Below are positions 27,293-34,558 of a DNA stretch of 64,000 bases, one piece after another. Origin of the DNA: Ruminococcus sp. (GTDB lineage: Bacteria > Bacillota > Clostridia > Oscillospirales > Ruminococcaceae). Position 1 is the first letter of the stretch, and every line of letters begins with the position of its first letter. The position numbers were made by a program, and so were the translations under genes. The stretch lies in NCBI GenBank assembly GCA_030533265.1, contig JAUNJM010000004.1, positions 1 through 64,000 of the forward strand. The letters run 5' to 3'. Under the pieces are notes generated by a model. It had not been told where the DNA came from. It made no database searches and saw only the letters and a program-made list of their open reading frames with translations.

Positions 27293-27335
27293 GTAAAAAA
27301 GCAGTATCACTTATTTAAAAGCGATACTGCTCCGG
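27293..27335 (-). terminator. Terminator between the GH130 and GH5 genes
   Basis: GCAGTATCGC-TT pairs with AA-GTGATACTGC, followed by TTTTTTAC. Only about 25 bp remain before the GH5 start, leaving little room for a separate promoter. Confidence 0.75.
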
Positions 27336-27345
27336 TTTTTATAAA

Positions 27346-28353
27346 TTAGAAGTCGCTCATTGATGAATGTGATTTAACATATTCAACAACGTCGTCAACA
27401 GTTGTAAATGCCATGCTTACGCAAGTATCTGCACAACCATAATAAATTGTAATTCTACCTGTATCAGCATCGCAAAGAGTTGAACATGGGAATGTAACGT
27501 TCTGAACGTCACCGATGCACTCGTATGTTTCACGAGGACAGATAAGATATTCACCACATCTGTACTTAACCTTCCAAGGCTCGTCGATGTCAAGAATACA
27601 AGCTGAGAAGCTGTATACAAAGCCGTTACATGATTCAAGTACACCGTGATAGAATACCAACCAACCTTCAGATGTTTCGATTGGAATAGGACCTGCACCG
27701 ATCTTCTTTGATTCCCAAGGCTTGTAAGGTCCCATAACGTGACGATGTTCACCCCAGTATTTCATATCAGGTGACTGTGAAAGATACATATCACCAAATG
27801 GTGTATGACCTGAGTCAGATGGTCTTGAGAACATTACATACTTATCATTGATCTTTCTTGGGAAAAGAACACCATTTCTGTTGAATGGAAGGAATGCATT
27901 TTCGCACTGATAGAATGTTTTGAAGTCGAATGTATATCCAACACCGATTGTTGGCTTCCATTCATAAGCATTACACCATGTGATCCAATATCTGTCTTCG
28001 ATGAAACAGCATCTTGGGTCATAACCATAACCCCATGAGTTTACTTCTTCTGTTGAACCATCAGCCTGAACAAAGTGAATTCTTTCAGGGTTGATGTTCC
28101 AGTTGATACCATCATCTGAGAACCCAGCATGGAGAGACATGTTTCTTTCCTTATCGTCAACACGGAAAACACCGGCAAACTTGCCTTCAAATGTTACAAC
28201 TGCACTGTTAAAGATTGAGTTTGATGTTGGAAGAAGATCTCTTGGGATAACAGGGTTTGCATCATATCTCCAGATAACTTCCTTACAATCAGCAGGCTTA
28301 TCCTGCCATGGCATATTAGGAATAGACTGACCGTTAATTACTTTTACGTTCAT
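27346..28353 (-). CDS. GH130 beta-1,4-mannosyl phosphorylase (mannooligosaccharide type)
   Basis: Cytoplasmic five-bladed beta-propeller phosphorylase, 335 residues. Family features: RYDANPVIPRDLLP near the N terminus, IFNSAVVTFEGKFAGVFRVDD, the general-acid Asp in YGYDPRCCFIED, and GAGPIPIETSEGWLVFYHG (phosphate-site region). The product of such enzymes is mannose-1-phosphate. It sits upstream of a GH5 mannanase, so mannan or mannooligosaccharide use is the natural reading; mannosylglucose phosphorylase is an alternative within GH130. Start at 28353, with AAAGGTGG 8 nt upstream. Confidence 0.88.
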   Translation of the reverse strand: MNVKVINGQSIPNMPWQDKPADCKEVIWRYDANPVIPRDLLPTSNSIFNSAVVTFEGKFAGVFRVDDKERNMSLHAGFSDDGINWNINPERIHFVQADGSTEEVNSWGYGYDPRCCFIEDRYWITWCNAYEWKPTIGVGYTFDFKTFYQCENAFLPFNRNGVLFPRKINDKYVMFSRPSDSGHTPFGDMYLSQSPDMKYWGEHRHVMGPYKPWESKKIGAGPIPIETSEGWLVFYHGVLESCNGFVYSFSACILDIDEPWKVKYRCGEYLICPRETYECIGDVQNVTFPCSTLCDADTGRITIYYGCADTCVSMAFTTVDDVVEYVKSHSSMSDF

Positions 28354-28421
28354 TTTTAATTCCACCTTTCGTTATGTAAATATAGTATAGTTTCAGATAA
28401 GTTACTCAAGAACGCAGTAGC

Positions 28422-28433
28422 TTCCTTAAGGAA
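28422..28433. promoter_or_regulatory. 12-bp palindrome just downstream of the GH130 promoter
   Basis: TTCCTTAAGGAA is a perfect palindrome lying about 10-20 nt after the predicted start of transcription and well before the start codon, a position typical of a repressor operator. No regulator gene is adjacent. Confidence 0.4.
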
Positions 28434-28448
28434 ACTTTCTTCATATCT

Positions 28449-28477
28449 ATTAAAACATATATTTAGAAATTTTGCAA
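28449..28477 (-). promoter_or_regulatory. Promoter of the GH130-GH5 unit
   Basis: Minus strand TTGCAA (28472-28477), 17-bp spacer, TTTAAT (28449-28454). This and the divergent promoter at 28625-28654 account for most of the 340-bp gap; the AT-rich middle shows nothing else that I recognise. Confidence 0.6.
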
Positions 28478-28624
28478 GGGATTTTCGTAAAAAATTTCGT
28501 ATTTTTCGAGAATTCATATATTTTTTATATTTCTACTAAAAGTTTTCACAAAATACGTGCAAAAGTCACTATAATAGCCTCCAATATTTGTGCAAAACGA
28601 CCGTGAAAATTAAAGCGTATTGAC

Positions 28625-28654
28625 TTGAACGAAAATTTGAAGTACAATTATAAT
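28625..28654 (+). promoter_or_regulatory. Promoter of purine nucleoside phosphorylase
   Basis: TTGAAC (28625-28630), 18-bp spacer, TATAAT (28649-28654), 41 nt before the ATG. Confidence 0.75.
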
Positions 28655-28695
28655 AGTTTAAGCAACCTCATTTCATATAAGGAACGGTGATAATT

Positions 28696-29544
28696 ATGAC
28701 CACATTTGAAAAGCTAAAAAAATGCTACGAAAGTGTAAAATCAAAAATAGACTTCAAACCTGAGATAGCACTTGTACTTGGTTCAGGACTGGGCGACTAT
28801 GCGGACACGGCAGTTGACGTATACGCAACACTTGATTACAGTCAGATTGAAGGCTTTCCACAGTCAACGGTAGAGGGACACAAGGGAAGGTTTGTTTTCG
28901 GATATGTGCACGGCGTTCCTGTAGTCATCATGCAAGGCAGGGTTCACTACTATGAGGGCTATCCTATGACCGATGTTGTACTCCCTGCAAGATTGATGTC
29001 GATGATGGGTGCAAAGGTACTGTTCCTGACTAATGCGTCAGGAGGCATTAACGCTAACTTCACAGCAGGAGATTTTATGCTGATAACTGACCATATTTCA
29101 AACTTTGTACCAAATCCTCTTATTGGTTCTAACGTTGACGAGCTTGGTACACGTTTCCCTGACATGAGCGAAATCTACAACAAAAAGCTCCGTGATGTTA
29201 TAAAAAACTCTGCAAATGAGCTTGGTATCAAACTTCAGGAGGGTGTATATCTTCAGCTTACAGGTCCGTCTTTCGAGTCGCCTGCTGAAATCAGAATGCT
29301 CCGTACTTTTGGTGCTGACGCTGTGGGTATGTCAACAGCAGTAGAGGCCATTGCCGCAAACCATGCAGGAATGAAAGTATGTGGAATATCATGTATTGCA
29401 AATCTTGCCTGTGGCATGACAGACAATCCTCTCACTCATGCTGAAGTTCAGGAGATGGCTGACAAAGCTGCTCCGAAGTTCAAAGCCCTTATCACAGAAT
29501 GTCTTGAAAACATATCAGACTGCATAAATACCGGTAACATCTGA
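28696..29544 (+). CDS. Purine nucleoside phosphorylase, trimeric type
   Basis: Phosphorolysis of guanosine and inosine in purine salvage. The 282 residues carry ALVLGSGLGDYADT (phosphate loop), VEGHKGRFVFG, MQGRVHYYEGY, LTNASGGIN, QLTGPSFESPAEIR and the MSTAVEAIAANHAGM segment, with Glu and Asn expected in the purine site. ATG at 28696, with AAGGAACGG upstream; the GTG three codons before overlaps that region. Monocistronic, with its own promoter and terminator. Confidence 0.94.
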   Translation: MTTFEKLKKCYESVKSKIDFKPEIALVLGSGLGDYADTAVDVYATLDYSQIEGFPQSTVEGHKGRFVFGYVHGVPVVIMQGRVHYYEGYPMTDVVLPARLMSMMGAKVLFLTNASGGINANFTAGDFMLITDHISNFVPNPLIGSNVDELGTRFPDMSEIYNKKLRDVIKNSANELGIKLQEGVYLQLTGPSFESPAEIRMLRTFGADAVGMSTAVEAIAANHAGMKVCGISCIANLACGMTDNPLTHAEVQEMADKAAPKFKALITECLENISDCINTGNI

Positions 29545-29556
29545 TACACACAATTA

Positions 29557-29588
29557 CAGGGATAGTCTTTATCAAAAGACTATCCCTG
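29557..29588. terminator. Bidirectional terminator
   Basis: CAGGGATAGTCTTT and AAAGACTATCCCTG form a 14-bp stem with a tiny loop, followed by T-rich sequence on the plus strand, between convergent genes. Confidence 0.92.
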
Positions 29589-29596
29589 ATATTTTT

Positions 29597-31186
29597 TTAC
29601 CAATACAGCACGCAAGGAGTACCAATCGGTACATTTTTATATACATATTCCGCTGCTTTATAAGGCATATTCACACAACCATGTGAACCGTACTTCTTAT
29701 ATCTTGTACCACCAAAAGAGGTATGCCATGTTGCATCGTGCAGACCAATGCCGAATGTACTTATATTATTCCAGAAATCAACTGGTGTTTCCCATGTTTC
29801 ACCTGTCGAAAGACTTCCCTTGAGAACCTTGTTTTTCTCCTTTATCCAGAGCTTATATACTCCCTCAGGAGTATTTCTCTCAGGTGTAGGCATACCTGAA
29901 ACAATGTCACATTGATATTTCAGCTTACCGTTCTGATAGAACCATAAGTGCTGTTTTTTCAGGTCAACTTCTATATATGTATCACCTATATCCGAATTTT
30001 CAGTTCTCCACTCCGGATTTGCAGTATACTCATAATGCGAATCAGGATTCACATAGTAAATCGGCTCAACATCAACAGACTTACATTCCTTGATAGCCTT
30101 TACAATAGCGTCACGGGTTTTCTCTTGATCAATCCACCAACCATAACATCCCTGACCTGCTGCAACTGTGATGGTACCTCTGCTTGTTGAGTTGAACGTT
30201 CTGTCCTTTCCGTATGTATCATACTTGTCAGCAAGCTTTTCTACATATTCCATTGCCTTATCCTTGTCAACGTTGAATGGCTCACTCTTGTTGACATTGT
30301 CAAACGAGATCCAATCTATGAACTCAGAACCTTTTAAAACTTCCTTTTTATATGTAAAATCAAAAGTCAGCTCTACTGACGAAAGCTCATTAAGCTTCTG
30401 GCAGGTTTCAGTAAGTTGTTCGGCAATCACTTTTGGCTGTTCATAGCAATCAACGTCCGCAAGATCTATCTCGGTTTCACCGTTTGCAATGGCCTCATGA
30501 ACAAAATCAAAAAGATTTTGCTTCTTTTTGTTGTCTATCTTTCCACCTCTGATCTCTTTAATTACCACAAAACCTACATCGCTTTTTTCGATTGTAGCAT
30601 CTTTTGGTGCGGCATCCGCTGAGGCATCAATTATCTTTCTTTTAACAACATCTTCTATCATACCAGAATCAAAAGAATATTCAGTTTCGAAGCTGAAATT
30701 ATCACTCTTAAACAGCGATACAAACCATAGATAATGATTCTGCTTGTTATAAAAATCAGTAACGTTCTGTTTGATGTTATCAGTGTAGCCGATAGTGTCA
30801 ACATCAATATCGACTTGTTTGCCGTCATACTTCAAAAGCGTTATCTTTTCAGGAACACCGGCATCATCGGATTTCATTATACTGTCATAAACCTCTTTTA
30901 ACGTCTTTCCACCGACATTCTGACCGTTAAGCACAGTATTAGGCAAAAACTTATTATTCGTTTTATTCATACCATAAAGATAAACTCCCGATACAGAAGC
31001 CAACAACAATATTATAACAACGATAGCAATAATTCTGCCCTTGCGACTCTTTTTCTTTATTACTTTTGCGTAATAATCAGTTTCATCAGCACGATTCTGT
31101 TCACTTTTGCGTCTGTCAGCATGAATATTTCTGGTTATGGTACGCACCATTTCTTCCTTTGACATTTCAGTTTTTTTGTTTTCCAT
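29597..31186 (-). CDS. L,D-transpeptidase (YkuD domain) with peptidoglycan-binding region
   Basis: Cell-wall crosslinking enzyme of 529 residues. Cytoplasmic N terminus of about 50 residues, a membrane helix at 51-71, then a long extracellular region with the pattern of PG_binding_4 modules (about 100-390). The C-terminal YkuD domain has the catalytic motif GIGLHDATWHTSFG ... YGSHGCVNMPYKAAEYVY, with the His and active Cys. The open frame extends 47 codons upstream, but those are unlike protein and pass through the promoter at 31239-31267; MENKKTEMSK at 31186 has AGAAAGG. Confidence 0.92.
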   Translation of the reverse strand: MENKKTEMSKEEMVRTITRNIHADRRKSEQNRADETDYYAKVIKKKSRKGRIIAIVVIILLLASVSGVYLYGMNKTNNKFLPNTVLNGQNVGGKTLKEVYDSIMKSDDAGVPEKITLLKYDGKQVDIDVDTIGYTDNIKQNVTDFYNKQNHYLWFVSLFKSDNFSFETEYSFDSGMIEDVVKRKIIDASADAAPKDATIEKSDVGFVVIKEIRGGKIDNKKKQNLFDFVHEAIANGETEIDLADVDCYEQPKVIAEQLTETCQKLNELSSVELTFDFTYKKEVLKGSEFIDWISFDNVNKSEPFNVDKDKAMEYVEKLADKYDTYGKDRTFNSTSRGTITVAAGQGCYGWWIDQEKTRDAIVKAIKECKSVDVEPIYYVNPDSHYEYTANPEWRTENSDIGDTYIEVDLKKQHLWFYQNGKLKYQCDIVSGMPTPERNTPEGVYKLWIKEKNKVLKGSLSTGETWETPVDFWNNISTFGIGLHDATWHTSFGGTRYKKYGSHGCVNMPYKAAEYVYKNVPIGTPCVLYW

Positions 31187-31238
31187 AATAATGCCTTTCT
31201 TTAGTAAAACAACACAATCTTTATGAGAATCTAAATTA

Positions 31239-31267
31239 ATTATACAACAACAATCTACAAATTGCAA
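31239..31267 (-). promoter_or_regulatory. Promoter of the L,D-transpeptidase gene
   Basis: Minus strand TTGCAA (31262-31267), 17-bp spacer, TATAAT (31239-31244); rules out the longer reading frame upstream. Confidence 0.75.
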
Positions 31268-31316
31268 CGAGTTTTTATCCAAAAATAAAAAATATGAAAA
31301 AAAGTTTATAGTGCTA

Positions 31317-31345
31317 TTGAAAAACATATAAAAAAGTATTATAAT
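31317..31345 (+). promoter_or_regulatory. Promoter of ilvE
   Basis: TTGAAA (31317-31322), 17-bp spacer, TATAAT (31340-31345), 36 nt before the ATG; divergent from the transpeptidase promoter. Confidence 0.75.
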
Positions 31346-31381
31346 AGATAAGGAAAATATTTTTATGAAAGAAGGATTAGT

Positions 31382-32452
31382 ATGTTAGATATAAAAATTG
31401 AACTTACTAAAACACCAAAAGAAAAACCAACTGATGAATCCAAGCTTGGATTTGGTCATATCTTTACTGACCATATGTTTATTATGAACTATGATGCAGG
31501 TCAGGGATGGCATGACGCAAGAATCGTTCCTTATGATAACATCTCACTTTCTCCTGCTTCAATGTGCTTGCACTATGGTCAGGAAATTTTTGAAGGACTC
31601 AAGGCATACAGAACTGCTGACGGCTCTATACAGCTTTTCAGACCTGACGAAAATTTCAAGAGAATGAACGTTTCTAACGAGAGAATGGTTATTCCTCCTG
31701 TAAACGAAGATGATATGATCTATGCTCTCAAAAAGCTCATCGAAATCGAAAAGGACTGGGTACCTCATGCAGACGGTACTTCACTTTACATCAGACCTTT
31801 TATCATCGCTACAGATCCATACGTCGGAGTTAAGCCTGCTGACCATTATCTGTTTATGATAATTCTTTCACCATCTGGTGCTTACTATTCAACCGGTCTT
31901 AACCCTGTTAAGATATACGTTGAAAAGAAATATGTAAGAGCCGTAAGAGGTGGTACAGGTTTTGCAAAAACTGCAGCTAACTATGCTATCTCACTCAAGG
32001 GACAGGAAGAAGCTCATCAGCAGGATTATGAACAGGTACTCTGGCTTGATGGTGTTGAACAGAAATATGTTGAAGAAGTAGGTTCAATGAACATCTTCTT
32101 TGTAATCGACGGTGAGATTATCACTCCTAAGCTTACTGGCTCTGTTCTTCCGGGTATCACAAGAAAATCTGCTCTTGAAATCTGCAAACAGAAGGGTTAT
32201 AAAGTCAGCGAAAGAACTATCTCTATTGAAGAGATCGCTCAGGCTTACGATGATGGAAAGCTTGACGAAGTATTCGGTACAGGTACAGCTGCCGTTATTT
32301 CGCCTGTTGGTCATCTCAAGTGGGGAGATAAGGTCATGACTATCAACGATAACAAGATCGGACCTATTTCCCAGATGCTCTATGATACTCTTACAGGTAT
32401 TCAGTGGGGTAAGCTTGAAGATACTTTCAACTGGATCGTTAAAATCGACTAA
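31382..32452 (+). CDS. ilvE: Branched-chain amino acid aminotransferase
   Basis: PLP enzyme of the fold-type IV class making or degrading Leu, Ile and Val. 356 residues of the class II form: the early CLHYGQEIFEGLKAYRT, SLYIRPFIIATDP, the PLP-lysine segment GGTGFAKTAANYAIS, and the C-terminal EVFGTGTAAVISPVG phosphate-binding loop. ATG at 31382 after GAAGGATTAGT. Single gene, with promoter and terminator of its own. Confidence 0.95.
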   Translation: MLDIKIELTKTPKEKPTDESKLGFGHIFTDHMFIMNYDAGQGWHDARIVPYDNISLSPASMCLHYGQEIFEGLKAYRTADGSIQLFRPDENFKRMNVSNERMVIPPVNEDDMIYALKKLIEIEKDWVPHADGTSLYIRPFIIATDPYVGVKPADHYLFMIILSPSGAYYSTGLNPVKIYVEKKYVRAVRGGTGFAKTAANYAISLKGQEEAHQQDYEQVLWLDGVEQKYVEEVGSMNIFFVIDGEIITPKLTGSVLPGITRKSALEICKQKGYKVSERTISIEEIAQAYDDGKLDEVFGTGTAAVISPVGHLKWGDKVMTINDNKIGPISQMLYDTLTGIQWGKLEDTFNWIVKID

Positions 32453-32464
32453 TACATAAAAATT

Positions 32465-32497
32465 AAACCTGAGAACTCATAGTTCTCAGGTTTTTTG
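32465..32497 (+). terminator. ilvE terminator
   Basis: AACCTGAGAACT and AGTTCTCAGGTT form a 12-bp stem followed by TTTTTT. Confidence 0.92.
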
Positions 32498-32511
32498 TTG
32501 TCTTTACAGCG

Positions 32512-33450
32512 TCAAATCTCTAAGGATTTAACCAGATTTTGCTCTATTGTCTTATCGTCAGGTGCAATAACAAGATTCAATGCCTGCTTGTGATTTATTA
32601 TCTCAACCTCTTTGTGCATGCCTCCTGATTCACCGTCAAGGGTCCATGGAATCTTATTTTCGCATATAAACTTGACTCTTGATGTCTTGAACGATACAAA
32701 ACACTTTTCATTGGTGAGTTTTTTAAACAGAACATCATTGATAGTCTTTTGAAGTGCAATTGGATTTGACGGAGTTTTTACCAAAGTTATTTCAAACAGG
32801 CCATCATCAAAGCATACTCCATTACTGATAAGCTTTCGGATACCACCCACCGACACAGTATTTGAAATCAAACCGAGTATAAAATTGCCCTCGATTCTTT
32901 CGCCGTCATGCTCAATAATCATATTCTGCCCCGAAATCTTAGGTAATCTTTTTATCGCTTCAAGAATATACGCTGCATGACCGATAGTATTTTTTACAGT
33001 CTGAGATGTTTCATAAGATACATCAGTAAACGCTCCGAAGCCTGCAACATATACATAATACTGACCATTGAATTCACCAATGTCATATCTGAATACAACA
33101 CCCTCCATAATCTCCATTGCAGCCTCGGTCATTTTCCTTGAAATACCCATGCTTGATGCAAAATCATTAGTTGAACCAGCCGGTATATATCCTAACATAA
33201 CCTTACTTTCAGTTTCCATCAGGGCTTTGACTACCTCACTCAATGTACCGTCGCCACCTGAAACAACAACAAGATCATATTTGTCAGCATCAGCTTTGAC
33301 CTTTTCATAGCCATCCATTACTTCCTGAGTAGGATATGCAGTAACTTCATATCCTCCCTTTGTAAATATATCTATGATGTCAAGAAGGTTTTCCTTTAGC
33401 TTACCTTTACCTGCAAACGGATTAAACACAAATAAAAGCTTTTTTGCCAT
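32512..33450 (-). CDS. Diacylglycerol kinase-family lipid kinase (YegS/DgkB-like)
   Basis: Soluble lipid kinase family, probably recycling diacylglycerol to phosphatidate or acting on a related lipid. N-terminal FVFNPFAGKGK and the nucleotide site VVVSGGDGTLSEVV, followed by LGYIPAGSTNDFASSMGIS, are the diagnostic DAGK motifs. 312 residues is the usual length. ATG at 33450 with GGGGTAAAA. It ends divergently from nothing obvious and lies 26 bp downstream of the esterase gene, so the two may be co-transcribed. The exact lipid cannot be told. Confidence 0.9.
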   Translation of the reverse strand: MAKKLLFVFNPFAGKGKLKENLLDIIDIFTKGGYEVTAYPTQEVMDGYEKVKADADKYDLVVVSGGDGTLSEVVKALMETESKVMLGYIPAGSTNDFASSMGISRKMTEAAMEIMEGVVFRYDIGEFNGQYYVYVAGFGAFTDVSYETSQTVKNTIGHAAYILEAIKRLPKISGQNMIIEHDGERIEGNFILGLISNTVSVGGIRKLISNGVCFDDGLFEITLVKTPSNPIALQKTINDVLFKKLTNEKCFVSFKTSRVKFICENKIPWTLDGESGGMHKEVEIINHKQALNLVIAPDDKTIEQNLVKSLEI

Positions 33451-33476
33451 TTGTTTTACCCCACTTTAAACTCAAG

Positions 33477-34541
33477 CTATTCCCAGACCGAATCACCAAG
33501 GCCGGAAATAAACGCCGTAAGTTCCTCTGCCATTTCACACTGTTCAGGAATCCTTGGATGTCCAGGAGTTGCCTTTCCTGCTCTTTTGAATTTAAGATAG
33601 TATATCTTCTCGTCATTCATCTCTTCAGCAATCTCGCAAACAGCACTGTCCCAGCCACTGTCATGCATAAGTACTGTCAAAATAAGCACAAATGTAGCCT
33701 TTGGATATTTGCTCCTGAGATCTGAAATTATATTTTTATACGCATTTTTCCACTTTGAACGATACTCAGTATCATTGATGTCAAAATCTTCATGACCCTC
33801 ATGGTGATTGTCGTTCTGACCGATTGCAAAAATCACAACACTTGGAGTATAGAGTGAAAAATCCCAGCTTTTTATACCTGCTTCAGGGATATAACAAAGC
33901 TTGTCGTATGCCGACTCCATACCAACATGATCAGGATAGTGATAGTATCCTGTGCCGTCAAAAATCGCAATACCACCCTGAGCAATGTTATGTATCTGAG
34001 CGCCGAGGTTTCTCGCAGTTATCATTGAATAAGAGTGCCACGAGTTGTCAAACACGCCCTGAGTATCATCAGGATCAAGCTGTGCAACATAGTCAAGAGC
34101 CTCGCACACTGCACCAGCCGATACCGAGTCACCATAACACTCAATTTTTCTTGTAGGCTTTGGCTTGGCAGGAAGTATCTCGCCGTCAATCGCAAAGCCC
34201 TTGAACTCAAAGTAATGAGTTGCGTCCTGTCTTTTAAATAGCACTACCTCGTGTTCAGTATCGTCAAGGTTTTCGGCAATTTCAAGGCATATCTCCTTAT
34301 CATCTTCAGAAAATCTTATTTTGCTTTCCTTGCCGTCAACAACAGCTCCAAGCTCCATAATGTTATAAAACCTGTGGTTTACTATGACTGCTCCGATTGC
34401 GGTACCCTTGAATCTGATAGTGATGCTCGAACCTGCGAAGTAAATTATCGGTGACTTTTTATTTGAAAAATCAATTCTTCCCATATAGGATATGTTTTTA
34501 TCATCAGCATCTATCATGGTTTTATACTTCAAACCCAACAT
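33477..34541 (-). CDS. SGNH-fold carbohydrate esterase, CE2-like
   Basis: A 354-residue protein in two parts: an N-terminal beta-sandwich (about 1-125) and a C-terminal SGNH hydrolase with block I ECYGDSVSAG (catalytic Ser), a GG in NIAQGGIAIF, IFAIGQND (block III Asn) and a late block V in TPGHPRIPEQ with the catalytic His. This order matches CE2 acetyl esterases of ruminococci, which remove acetyl groups from xylan or mannan. No signal peptide is visible, so it would act inside the cell on imported oligosaccharides. GGAGG lies just upstream of the ATG. Confidence 0.85.
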   Translation of the reverse strand: MLGLKYKTMIDADDKNISYMGRIDFSNKKSPIIYFAGSSITIRFKGTAIGAVIVNHRFYNIMELGAVVDGKESKIRFSEDDKEICLEIAENLDDTEHEVVLFKRQDATHYFEFKGFAIDGEILPAKPKPTRKIECYGDSVSAGAVCEALDYVAQLDPDDTQGVFDNSWHSYSMITARNLGAQIHNIAQGGIAIFDGTGYYHYPDHVGMESAYDKLCYIPEAGIKSWDFSLYTPSVVIFAIGQNDNHHEGHEDFDINDTEYRSKWKNAYKNIISDLRSKYPKATFVLILTVLMHDSGWDSAVCEIAEEMNDEKIYYLKFKRAGKATPGHPRIPEQCEMAEELTAFISGLGDSVWE

Positions 34542-34558
34542 CCAAAAACCTCCTCATG

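Noticed and set aside
31187..31327. N-terminal extension of the L,D-transpeptidase
   Set aside because: The extra 47 codons run through a consensus promoter and encode unlikely sequence.
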